The notes under the pieces were generated by a model, which had not been told where the DNA came from, made no database searches, and saw nothing but the letters and a program-made list of their open reading frames with translations. Below, piece by piece: positions 1 to 10,648 of a stretch of DNA of 64,000 nucleotides. Source of the stretch: Pratylenchus scribneri (Eukaryota; Nematoda; Chromadorea; Rhabditida; Pratylenchidae); the NCBI GenBank assembly GCA_030063045.1, contig JAQSEB010000139.1, forward strand, positions 248,001 through 312,000, given 5' to 3'. Made by a program: the position numbers and the translations under genes. The stretch's first letter is position 1. Every line of letters starts with the position of its first letter.

Positions 1-185
1 TTTTTTGAAAATTTTCGATCTTAAATTTTTTGAAAATGTTCGACCTTGGAAATTTTTGACCTTAATTTTTTTTGAAAATTTTCAAAACTTCAATTTTTTT
101 AAAATTTTTCGACCTTAAATTTTTTGAAAATTTCAAAATTGAATTTTTTATTTTTAAATTTTCAACTAAATTTTTTTTTAAAAAT
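1..185. repeat. degenerate AT-rich tandem repeat
   Basis: A unit of about 30-35 bp containing TTTTTTGAAAATTTTC and CGACCTT recurs with drift. The array is cut off by the window start. No coding content is visible. Confidence 0.6.
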
Positions 186-194
186 TTTCAACCC

Positions 195-250
195 ACGGGG
201 GACTATTCTTGCAAAATTTAGGTCTCGGGTTCGAATCCGCTCCGAGGAAG
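195..250 (+). other. tRNA-like 3' half (B-box fragment)
   Basis: The stretch contains GGTTCGAATCC, a perfect match to the RNA polymerase III B-box, followed by GCTCCGAGGAA. The same block, GCAAAATTT then GGTTCGAA then CCGCTCCGAGGAA, recurs near 30760-30800. That suggests a dispersed tRNA-derived short element rather than a working tRNA. No matching acceptor stem or anticodon arm could be folded, and I do not see an A-box here. Confidence 0.4.
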
Positions 251-455
251 GTATTTTTTTTCTGCGACTGTTAGTCACTTTTATGCAATTTTATAGCTTT
301 TTAATTCTAATATTTCCCACATTTTCGTCTCTACCTTTGTTCTTTGCTCAAAATTCGCTTCGCCGCTGAGTCCTCCTTCAATTTGTTCACATTTAAGCCA
401 GCTTGTTTGGCCTGGAAATGCATAAAATTTTTTAAACAAATTCACATAAAATAGG

Positions 456-457
456 GA

Positions 458-488
<31 letters not shown>

Positions 489-860
489 ATTATGTTTTAG
501 CTTGGGTTTAACCAATTCTAACTTTTGGTTTTGAACCATTAAACCAAAATCGATTTAAGTTTTGAACCATTAAACCAAAATCGATTTAAGTTTTGAACCA
601 TTAAACCAAAATCGATTTAAGTTTTGAACCATTAAACCAAAATCGATTTAAGTTTTGAACCATTAAACCAAAATCGATTTAAGTTTTGAACATTAAACCA
701 AAATGGGTTTAAATCGTTTAAAACCCTTTAAATGTTGACCAAACCATTAAAATTTATATACCATTCAATGCGTATTGACCAGATCTATCCAATTTTGGGT
801 ATAATTGGGTTTGTGAATGTAGGACAAACCATTAAACCAAAACCATTATAATTATTTTAA
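456..860 (+). repeat. dispersed GGTTTAAACC-family element with a 31-bp tandem block
   Basis: A (TA)n run at about 460-485 is followed by five copies of a 31-bp unit (529-685) beginning TTTTGAACCATTAAACC. A block ending near 860 then carries CATTCAATGCGTATTGACC and GTGAATGTAGGACAAACC. The latter block recurs at 27340-27640, 27975-28230 (inverted), 35755-35975 and 45130-45440 (inverted), so this is a dispersed family. Only this copy has the internal tandem expansion. Confidence 0.7.
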
Positions 861-895
861 CACATTTTTTTATACTTTTTGCTCAAAATTTTTTT

Positions 896-3077
896 CTATA
901 AATTTAAATAGGGACGAACCCATGCTCGGCAAATGTCCCAAACAAAATGCATTGGTGCATCGGTTTTGAGGCCATTTGGGTTTGAATGTGTGCCGGAGCA
1001 TCGGTAACCCGCATTTAGGAGTGCCGATCGAAAAAGGGCCACTTTTGGGGTTGGGCATTTGATGGTGGCCATCAAATGGGAATGGTCCATGGACAGGGGC
1101 CGATCCACTGCCAATTCCTCCAAAACCAGCGTTAAAACGCCCTCCAACCGTTCCAATGTGCCCAATTCTGGTGGTGGTGGTTGACCCTCATTTGTTGGTC
1201 GTTTGAGGCTGGAAATTTAATATAAATTATTTTTTTAATATTTGGAATAATTTTAATTAAATTTTAATTGTAAATTTAATGTCTTAAAAAATATTTGCCT
1301 TTGAGAGGATTCGAACCCAAGACCCTTAAAATCATCCAAATCAAATGATGTTTAAATTTTTAAAATTTAATAAAAAATCAATTTTTTATTATTTTGAATA
1401 ATTAAATAAAAATTTTGACCCTCAAAAAAATTGCCTTCGGGATACGAATTTGGGTCCCTTAAAATATTTAAATTAAATAAAATTATTTTTTATTATTTTA
1501 AATAATTTTTCTGGAATTTTGGCTTAAGTTTAAAAAATATTTAATTTAATAAAAATATTATTTATTATTTGAATTGCATTTTGGAATAATTTTAAATGAA
1601 TTTTGACTTAAATCTGAATTTCTTAAAAAGATTTGCCCGCCAAATTTCGAACCCAAGACCCTCAAAATTCTCAAATTAATAATTTTATTTTTTAATAAAA
1701 ATTAATATTAATAAAAAATGGATAAACCTATTTAACATTTTCTGCACAAATTCCCGGTCATGGATTGGCCCAACATAAATTGGTCCACCCACATGGATTG
1801 CCATGCACCCGCAATGAACACATTTCCCACAATTTCCAACATTTTGCCCGTCTTTGTTGCTTTCCCCGGAAGATTTTTTATTTCCATTTTGTTTGGCCGC
1901 ATTTTCTTCTTCCTTTAAATTTAAATTATTAATTGATAATTAAATTAAAAATCCCATTAACCTCCTCTCCAAATTTGTGGACCAAATTGCTGGCAAAATG
2001 TGGTGCCGTGAATCTAACACTTTCGCCTTGGACAGATTTACGGATGAGCGGTTGGAAGTCGAGTGATTGGCATTGGGCGCAGCTGAACACCTGGGCCAGC
2101 CGGCACAAACTTTGCTTGGCTTTGGCCGCCCCCGACTGCACCCGGACAAAACATCGAATGTAGAAATCGATGGAAATGCAGAGGAGGGGTTGAATGAAGC
2201 GGCCATGGCGATTGGCCGCCGAATCGATGGCACGGAGGAGGATTCGGAGTGCCTGAAATTTAGGGAATTAATGGTTGAATTTGGGGTAAATTAACCATTT
2301 CATGGCAGGATTTGTGTCGAATTGGAATGGAACCGTATTTGGCGAAGCAAGCCTCCGGACAATTCCCGCAGAGGATGGCCATGTCCGTGCAGGTCACCAT
2401 CAAAATTCCTGCCCAAAATTTATTAAATTTATGGTTAATAAAGCAAAAATAACCTCCATCCGTGACGGCCTGAACGGCGGAGTCCAAGAAAATTGCGGCC
2501 GATCCATACGGGTCCAAATCGATGGCATGGAAGCGTTTCTCGAATCGGCGATGTTCCATCATCAAATCACTGGTAAATTTATTTAAATTTGCGGTAATAT
2601 TTATGCGAATAATTTAACCGAACATTGCATCCGAATGCACCGCCCTCACTCGCCCCTCCAATCCATTCAGTCGGACATTTCGTTGGATTGTTTGGAAGGC
2701 ATGTTCGGAAAAATCGTTGGCCACCACCAAATCCACGCCGGGCACTTCCTTGGCAAATCTGATTGCCCGCAGTCCGGAAGCGGATAATGCGTCCAAAATG
2801 CGAAGGCCGCCCGATGTTTGTTCTTTCAATTCAGTTTGTTTTGTTCCATCCATTTCCATTTGTTCATTTTTCTGGGCTATTCTCGTCTCGGAAAATACCC
2901 TCAAAACGGTGACACTAAAATTACGCATAAATTTAGTGAAATTTTAACCAATTAAAATTACGTCAAATCCCGATTGAATTCCTGAATTGGATTGTAAAAA
3001 GTGGAGAATTCCTCGTCAAATAGAATTTTGGCCGTGCCCTCAATTATTTGATGCGATTTTTCATCAATTTCTTCCAT
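896..3077 (-). CDS. tRNA (guanine26-N2)-dimethyltransferase, TRM1 family
   Basis: TRM1 methylates guanine 26 of tRNAs using S-adenosylmethionine. Seven exons (minus): 3077-2962, 2914-2624, 2569-2454, 2408-2296, 2252-1962, 1912-1728, 1208-896, giving 474 residues. Visible family marks are the N-terminal [13 protein letters not shown], the SAM-binding [16 protein letters not shown], the catalytic-region DLDPYG, the [10 protein letters not shown] block, a zinc-type cluster CGKCVHCGC before [13 protein letters not shown], and the C-terminal block [19 protein letters not shown]. Exon 2 must end at AAT|GTTCGG (2624); the alternative donor five bases downstream breaks frame. Intron 3 is only 45 bp. 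The protein is shorter than animal TRMT1 and lacks a long basic tail. Family assignment is very firm. Confidence 0.93.
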
Positions 3078-3260
3078 TTTATTGCTTAATTAAAATTAAT
3101 TAAAATTAAAATTCAGAATAATTGATCCTCTAACCATCTAATCTCTCGTTTTTACATTATCTCTCATTAATTGAGATAAATTGTCATTTTTAATTTTTAA
3201 AATACAAAATGCCAAATTAGATTGGAAGAATAAAAACCTTTATTTAAAACGTTCATTTCA

Positions 3261-3510
3261 GATCGGTTTTTGGCCCATATCTCAGCGAGGCCTTAGCCAA
3301 TCTGCGAGAGCAATATGTCATTTGAAAGCCCAAAGTGTTCTCTACAATTTAGCCTATTTTGAATTTTATAAAATCTCAGCTTTAAAAAGTTACATGCCTT
3401 TGAATTTAATAAACCCGAATTCTCTTATTTTTTAAATTGTTTTGAATTTTCTAAAAAAAGTATAAGCCACTTTTAACGGACATTTAAGGCTTTCAAACGG
3501 CATATAAATT
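3261..3510. mobile_element. foldback MITE family F1, truncated copy
   Basis: It begins with TTTTTGGCCCATATCTCAGC, the F1 terminus, and runs through the internal AAGCCCAAAGTGTTCTCTAC and its mirror near 3480. The right terminus is missing. It lies between the divergent TRM1 gene and the small gene at 3833. Confidence 0.65.
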
Positions 3511-3832
3511 CCTTTTATTTTTTTCGTCATTTTCTCTTCAATTTTGTCAACTGATTCATTCATTAATTTTCAATTATCCCTACAAATATCCGTTGGAAAT
3601 GAATTTCATCATTTTTCTTATTTGTGATTGGATTGGGAAAATTGAAAAGAAAATTCCATTTAAAAACCACCACCAAAAGCCCATCATCATTTCAATTCCA
3701 TTTCATCAACAAGAAGCTAAAATTTTTATTAATTTTATTCCATTTATTGTCCCTAATATTTTTCATATTTTATTCCCACTTCAAAAAATTTTAAATTTAA
3801 TTCCTTTCAGCTTTGCAAAACTTAGACCAAAA

Positions 3833-4140
3833 ATGGCCAATAATAACAATGGACGACGCGAGGAACAAATTCGTCGTGAATTGGAAGAAGTTCGACTGCG
3901 CGAAAATGAGTTGGCCCAACAATTGCGGGAATTGGAAAATAGGCGAAGGCAGGAAGAGATCAGGTCCAAAACAATTTATGAAAAAATCGATTAAAATTAT
4001 TATTATTCAGGCAATTGGAAGATGACAATCGCCGGCGCATGGAACATCAACGCCGTCTTTGGCGTGAACAAAAGGCTCGCTACCGTGCCCGTCGACAGGC
4101 TCGCGATCAACAGCAAGGTGGTGGCGGTGGTCAGCAATAA
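3833..4140 (+). CDS. small basic coiled-coil protein, function unknown
   Basis: Two exons, 3833-3963 and 4011-4140, separated by a 47-bp intron, encode 86 residues. Residues about 9-65 form one charged helix with heptad-like Leu spacing and many Arg and Glu (motifs RRELEEVRLRENELAQQL and RRRMEHQRRLWREQKARY). The tail is glutamine- and glycine-rich (DQQQGGGGGQQ). No signal peptide or membrane segment is seen. TTCCTTTCAG at 3801-3810, 22 bp before the ATG, is a good splice acceptor and could be a trans-splice site. An upstream in-frame extension from 3593 exists but is low-complexity and crosses that acceptor. The splicing keeps frame and both exons are arginine-rich, so a real gene is likely, but I do not recognise the family. 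Confidence 0.6.
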
Positions 4141-4254
4141 TGAAGAATGATGATGATGTGAAGAATGATGATTTAAGAAGGAATGAAATAAAGAAGATAA
4201 ATAATTTTCGTAATAAAATTTGGCCTTATTTAAATTTGTATTAAATTTTTCTAT

Positions 4255-4430
4255 AAAAAAATGCATTTCTTTGAGTGTAATAAACTTGCCTTCAATTTTG
4301 GAAGAAATCTGCTTATTTTGCAAAAGTTTTCAAAAAATTAGTTAAGCCACTTTTTAGAGGAAATTTAGGGCTTTAAAATGACATATTGCCTTCCTGAATT
4401 GATTGCTTCCTTGCTAAGTTATAGCCAATA
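4255..4430. mobile_element. foldback MITE family F1, right half
   Basis: It holds the F1 internal sequence TTTGAGTGTAATAAAC, then AAGCCACTTTTTAGAGGA and a terminus near TTGCTAAGTTATAGCC. The left arm is absent. Confidence 0.6.
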
Positions 4431-4649
4431 AAACTAATGATGGGTAATCAATCAGCGTGGCATCTTCCTTTTCCCTAAAATATTAATATTACTATTAGTA
4501 GAGGGAAATTTTGTATCATTTCCTCTCTTCAACACCGTATTCTCCCTCTTTCTTATTTATAGCCTGTGGAAATAAAAGATATGTGTTCCTTTTGCTTCCA
4601 TTTCCAAGAAAATGAAGAGTAGAGTAGAATTGAGCATTTGTGAACTGGT

Positions 4650-4945
4650 TTTTGGCCCATATCTCAGCAAGGCAATTGCCAATTCGAAAAGGCGATATAT
4701 CATTGTAAAGCCCAAAGTATCTTCTATAAAGTGGCTAAATTTGCATTTTATGAAATTAAACTTTCGAAAAATTAGATGTCCTTGAGTGTAATAAATCCGA
4801 AGTTTTGGGGAAAAGCTGCTTATTTTATAAAATATTTTAAATTTTCAAAAATTAGTATAGCCACTTTTAACAGGAATTTTAGGGCTTTCAAATGGCATAT
4901 CGCCTCTCTGAATTAGTTGCTTCCTTGCTGAGATATGGCCAAAAT
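4650..4945. mobile_element. foldback MITE family F1, full copy
   Basis: Left arm GGCCCATATCTCAGCAAGG and right arm CCTTGCTGAGATATGGCC are inverted repeats about 100 bp long with drift. The spacer holds the family block TTTGAGTGTAATAAA. Between this copy and the next lies a shared 170-bp stretch with TTCCATTTCCAAGAA, also found at 4480-4630. Confidence 0.75.
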
Positions 4946-5164
4946 CTAATGCAGTGGTACCATTCACTCAGCGGTATTTCAGCTATATCTTTTTTACCCA
5001 AAATATTACCAGAGGGAAAGTTTGTAATGTTGTTATGTATTTCTGATCTGTTCCCTCTCCAATACCTTATTGCCTCTTTTTCTCATTTAAAGCCGGAAGA
5101 TGGAAAAATTTGCATTCCTTTTCCTTCCATTTCCAAGAAGAGAGACAAATTGAATACCTTTGGA

Positions 5165-5430
5165 TTAGTTTTTGGCCCATATCTTAGCGAGGTCTTAAAG
5201 TGTCCTCTACAAAGTGGCCTTATTTAAATTTTATGTAATCCAACTTTTAAAAAAGTTAGCTGTCTTTGAGTGTAATAAACCCGAATTTTATGAGGAAAAG
5301 CCGTTTATTTTACAAATTCTTTTATGTTTTCAAAAATTAATTAAGCCACTTTTTAGAGGAATTTTAGGGTTTTTAAACGGCATATTGCCTTCCTAAATTG
5401 ATTGCTTCCTTGTTGATCTATGGCCAAAAG
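5165..5430. mobile_element. foldback MITE family F1, internally shortened copy
   Basis: The left arm TTTTTGGCCCATATCTTAGC is followed quickly by GTCCTCTACAAAGTGGCC, so part of the left arm is deleted. The right arm ends GATCTATGGCCAAAAGAATG. Confidence 0.65.
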
Positions 5431-5435
5431 AATGG

Positions 5436-6334
5436 GTTCGATGCTGAAAAGTCTGATTTCTTCAGCTGAATTCCAGTCAATTTTAATCATATGTTCTTCG
5501 TTTTTTTCAATTTAATATTTTTGAATGAGAGCCAAGGTCGTCGTCTTCCCCCGTCTTCGTCTCCAGTAGCATTTTTCGTTGAAATGAAATTTTGGAGAAT
5601 TCCCCAGCCAACAATTTTAATTCAATCATATGAACCTGTGGGGATGGACACAATATAAAATGGTCTCTTTTCCAATTTTGCAGCCAAAATTCACTGCCAC
5701 CAAAGTCCACAAAAATCCAGTTCAAATGTCCCCATTCAATTTTTGTTTAGTAAATTTACTAATTCATTTGGGAATTTGCACCCCAAAAAAGTGGCAAAAA
5801 TGCAGGAGAAAGGCACGGGGCCATCATTTTTCCATCGGTCTCGTCACAATTTTTGGCCTATTTTCCAATCTCTCCAATAGGAAGAGAGTAGAAAATTTGG
5901 CCCATTTCCGCTTTCCATCTTGGTCCCTAATTTTTGCATTGCTGATAATGATAAGCGTCGCCGAATCAATCTATGGGCCAACTCCAATTTGCCCTCCAAT
6001 GTCTTTATTTCCTGACTATTTAATGTATTCAATTTTTGGGTTCATTTTGGCCATTATCACAAAATTGACACCATCTCTTCCTTTTGATTTTCTATTTTCC
6101 ATTTTGTCTCAAACCATTTTTGGCATATTTTATTTTATAGTCGTCGACCTCTCCCATTTTCCCAATTTTTGCATCCTGCTGCTGATGCCAAATTGGAGAA
6201 AAAAGTGTTATAAAAATGAGAAATTCTTACAAAATCAAACAAGAGCCACTCCCATCAGCATAAATTCCCCTAGTTTGGAGCTATAAAATTGGATTATCAT
6301 GTTTATGGGTGAAAAACAGGAGGTTCACTACCCG
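5436..6334. other. intergenic, no supported gene
   Basis: A 218-residue frame is open on the plus strand at 5630-6286, but it is hydrophobic low-complexity sequence without recognisable motifs, and shorter frames are open on the other strand. I do not call a gene. Confidence 0.4.
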
Positions 6335-6645
6335 AGGCCATTCTTTTGACCATATCTCAACAAGGAAGCAACCAATTCAGGAAGGGAATTTGCCATTTGA
6401 AAGCTCTAAATGTCCTCTAAAAAGTGGATTTACTAATTTTTTGGAAATAGGAAATAATTGGTAAAATAAGCGGCTTTGCCTCCAAAAATTTGGGTTTATT
6501 ATATTCAAAGACATCTAATTTTTCTAAAGTTGAATGTCATAAATATAAATAAGGCCACTTTGTAGAGGACACTTTGGGCTTTAAAATGGTATATCGCCTT
6601 CCCAAATTAGCTAATGCTTTGCTGAGTTATTGGCCAAAAGAATGT
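6335..6645. mobile_element. foldback MITE family F1, full copy
   Basis: It starts CATTCTTTTGACCATATC and ends TTGGCCAAAAGAATG, so the outermost CATTCTTTTGG of the family is present at both ends. The arms carry TGTCCTCTAAAAAGTGG and its mirror CCACTTTGTAGAGGACA. Confidence 0.8.
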
Positions 6646-7220
6646 AGCACCCAGGTAGAAATATGTTCACTACCGGTTTGCTGATGTGAGATGATGAGAG
6701 GAGTGGCGTCCAAAAAGCAGACTAAAATCACAATAAATTCCATTCTAAAAAAGGTAATAAAAATTTTTTTAATTGTTAGCCACACCTTTATTCATTCGGA
6801 GGCCCTTAAAATTCACAAATTTGTCATTAAGTAAGCCATTCTTTTATTGTTCACAATTTTATTGCCATAAATTTTTGCAATAAATATTTCTGATTAACCA
6901 AATATATTCTTCGCCTACTTGTTTTTCCATTTTTTTTCTTGAACCGGTTTAAATCATCCAGCCCAAAATTGGCAAAAACAAAACAAATATCCAAAGTTCA
7001 TGATGAGTTTGGTACGGATGAAAATAAAATCTTTTTTGATCTTTGCTCAAAGTACTTTTTCATTTTTCATTTTGGGCTAATCCAATAGGGAATGAAAGGA
7101 AAAATTGAAAATTTACGAAAATTAATATAAAACAATGAAATAAATTTATTATATTTCGATTATTTAAAGAAGAAATCTCGGATTGGCCTGAAGAAACTTA
7201 GATTAAAATTTTTCGGAAAA

Positions 7221-8770
7221 CAGGCGGAATTATTCAAAACTTAGTCAAACAGGCGGAATTATTTAAAACTTAGTCAAACAGGCGGAATTATTCAAAACTT
7301 AGTCAAACAGGCGGAATTATTTAAAACTTAGTCAAACAGGCGGAATTATTTAAAACTTAGTCAAACAGGCGGAATTATTTAAAACTTAGTCAAACAGGCG
7401 GAATTATTTAAAACTTAGTCAATCAGGCGGAATTATTTAAAACTTAGTCAAACAGGCGGAATTATTTAAAACTTAGTCAAACAGGCGGAATTATTTAAAA
7501 CTTAGTCAATCAGGCGGAATTATTTAAAACTTAGTCAAACAGGCGGAATTATTTAAAACTTAGTCAAACAGGCGGAATTATTTAAAACTTAGTCAAACAG
7601 GCGGAATTATTTAAAACTTAGTCAATCAGGCGGAATTATTTAAAACTTAGTCAAACAGGCGGAATTATTTAAAACTTAGTCAAACAGGCGGAATTATTTA
7701 AAACTTAGTCAAACAGGCGGAATTATTTAAAACTTAGTCAAACAGGCGGAATTATTCAAAACTTAGTCAAACAGGCGGAATTATTTAAAACTTAGTCAAA
7801 CAGGCGGAATTATTTAAAACTTAGTCAAACAGGCGGAATTATTTAAAACTTAGTCAATCAGGCGGAATTATTTAAAACTTAGTCAAACAGGCGGAATTAT
7901 TTAAAACTTAGTCAAACAGGCGGAATTATTTAAAACTTAGTCAAACAGGCGGAATTATTTAAAACTTAGTCAAACAGGCGGAATTATTCAAAACTTAGTC
8001 AAACAGGCGGAATTATTTAAAACTTAGTCAAACAGGCGGAATTATTTAAAACTTAGTCAAACAGGCGGAATTATTTAAAACTTAGTCAATCAGGCGGAAT
8101 TATTTAAAACTTAGTCAAACAGGCGGAATTATTTAAAACTTAGTCAAACAGGCGGAATTATTTAAAACTTAGTCAAACAGGCGGAATTATTTAAAACTTA
8201 GTCAAACAGGCGGAATTATTTAAAACTTAGTCAAACAGGCGGAATTATTTAAAACTTAGTCAAACAGGCGGAATTATTTAAAACTTAGTCAAACAGGCGG
8301 AATTATTTAAAACTTAGTCAATCAGGCGGAATTATTTAAAACTTAGTCAAACAGGCGGAATTATTTAAAACTTAGTCAAACAGGCGGAATTATTTAAAAC
8401 TTAGTCAAACAGGCGGAATTATTTAAAACTTAGTCAAACAGGCGGAATTATTTAAAACTTAGTCAAACAGGCGGAATTATTTAAAACTTAGTCAAACAGG
8501 CGGAATTATTTAAAACTTAGTCAAACAGGCGGAATTATTTAAAACTTAGTCAAACAGGCGGAATTATTTAAAACTTAGTCAAACAGGCGGAATTATTTAA
8601 AACTTAGTCAAACAGGCGGAATTATTTAAAACTTAGTCAATCAGGCGGAATTATTTAAAACTTAGTCAAACAGGCGGAATTATTTAAAACTTAGTCAAAC
8701 AGGCGAAATTATTTAAAACTTAGTCAATCAGGCGGAATTATTTAAAACTTAGTCAAACAGGCGGAATTAT
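7221..8770 (+). repeat. satellite A, 29-bp unit, about 53 copies
   Basis: The unit starts with the 14-bp module CAGGCGGAATTATT and ends CTTAGTCAAA. Copies are almost identical and in perfect 29-bp register. A marker variant (TCAATCAGG for TCAAACAGG) falls at 7420, 7507, 7623, 7855, 8087, 8319, 8638 and 8725, that is at multiples of 29, with three successive gaps of exactly 232 bp (8 units). The array is bounded by TTTTTCGGAAAA on the left and TTTTCCGGAAA on the right. There are no spacers, so it is not CRISPR. Confidence 0.97.
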
Positions 8771-10648
8771 TATTTTCCGGAAACCAACCGGAAGAAATAT
8801 ACAAAAATGCTCTGGAGAACGTGAACTTAGTGATTGCTTATCCCAAAATCATTACTTTCTTTCAATTCATATTACAATTCATTCATTCATTCATTCATTA
8901 TTTGCAACCATTCTAAGTTTTGCACATGTCCGAAAGGCTTTTACACCATTCATTATGGCCTCACCAATTAACCTTTGTGGCTTTTGTTTTTAGCACCCCA
9001 AAAATGTGTGCCCTATTCAAAAGCTCCCTTCCTCCATTTGTTCTTTGGACCAGTCCCTTTTTTATTGATGGCCAAATTTTCGTTGTGTTATTTGGCCAAC
9101 AACTTCCTCCTTTCTTCCACCCCCATTCAACATTTGAACGTCCCTTTTTCCTATTCATTTGTCTCCCCTTTCATTGAGCCCCTTCCCTCCAATTTTTCCC
9201 TTTGCTGATTGCTGGCGGAAATTGCTCGGGATTCGGGAATGGCTAGCCTTTTGAATATAGCTCAATTCCTCCCTCCCTCTATTCGCCATTCATCAATCTC
9301 TTCCCGCGCATAGAGAAAAAATTGGATCCTTCCTTTTATTTTGGCTTTCTTCCCCCTGCGCGACATTCATTTAAAGTTGAAAAAATTGGCTATCCCAGTG
9401 GAATATTCCCCTTCCTAGATTATGAGAGCTTCAAGCTTCCTTCCTGTAAAATATCAAAATAATTTGGCCCAGTTTTATTGCTGATGAGAAGGAAAGGCTT
9501 CCGCAGTGATAAAAATGAATTGAATTGAAAAATCTTCGTCTACCTTCCTCCAAAAAAACCACCATTCCTTTTTGAAAAATGGACAAGAATTTGGCCCATA
9601 GCTTTGAGAAGGAATATGACTTCCGTAATAATAAAATTGAATCCCTAAAAAAATAATTCATATTGAAGGTGTGGCTGCATTCAAAAATGATTATTATATA
9701 TTTTGTTATTGCCATCTAATTCCAATATTTTTTTTCCTATTTTTGGACCCATCACAATTCACAAACATCTTTTCAGAGACCTTTTTAAACGTTTTATTCT
9801 ACTTTCTTTTCAAACGGAGAATTTGCAATAAATTTGCCATTTTTAATTATTTTTTTGGCTGTTTCAGTGCGCAATTTTTCCATTCTGCCTCAATAAAATC
9901 CATAATCCCCTTTCGATATTGGCCGACTTTCACCAAAATCCCTCCTCCCTCACTTTTCACGAGCCCATAAAACTTTTCCCACTATTGGGATTTGGGACAA
10001 TTTATTTTTTTCCCTCGCTAAAATTGGCATCATTTTTGGGTTTTGGCCCAATTTTTTTACTTTTAATTTTATTAAATCCTCGCCTTAAAATTTGCTCATT
10101 TTGATCCCATTTTAGTCAATTAAATTTCTTTGCAATTTTTCCATTCATTTCCAGCAGCTGATTTTTTGGTGGTGATTCATTTTGCCGTTGGACAAATCGA
10201 ATTTTCATTGAATTTGAGAGAGCATTTTCCATTTCCGATTTCATTCCCTATTGTTGCTTGGATTTCTGGATCTGTATTCTGAATGCCCGGCATCAAAAGA
10301 GACTCACAAACTGCAGGTTAAAGCGTTAAAGGATATATTTTTAGCCACTCAAAAAGGAATGCATTTAATTATTCTGAATCAAAACCATTTAAAATCATAT
10401 AAATTTTAAATTTTCCTTGAATTGTGGAATAAAAATACTCTAATGTCAAAATGTCAAAAATATATCATAATTCTTTGTGAATTTGCCTATAGGCCAAATT
10501 TTCTAGTTTTCACTAAATTTTTCCCACCTCTCATTGTCGCTCTTTTGCAAGCATTGAATTTTATGACTTTACCTTCCCTTTTAAAACTCTCTATTAAAAA
10601 TGCTAACAAATATCCCCTTAAAATTCTGAAGATGGCACTCAATGCGCA
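8771..10648. other. intergenic upstream of the peptide transporter
   Basis: It holds a short (ATTC)n run at about 8875-8900 and pyrimidine-rich sequence with several short open frames, none with motifs. The promoter of the transporter should lie here, but no element can be named. Confidence 0.4.

Noticed and set aside
2619..2914. TRM1 exon 2 ending at the GGTTAAAT donor
   Set aside because: It puts exon 3 out of frame; the donor five bases earlier restores the frame and family sequence.
5630..6286. 218-residue hydrophobic open frame
   Set aside because: No motif, low-complexity, and the opposite strand is also partly open; no splice structure.
7221..8770. CRISPR array of 29-bp repeats
   Set aside because: The repeats are contiguous with no spacers, lie in a eukaryotic genome and have no cas genes.
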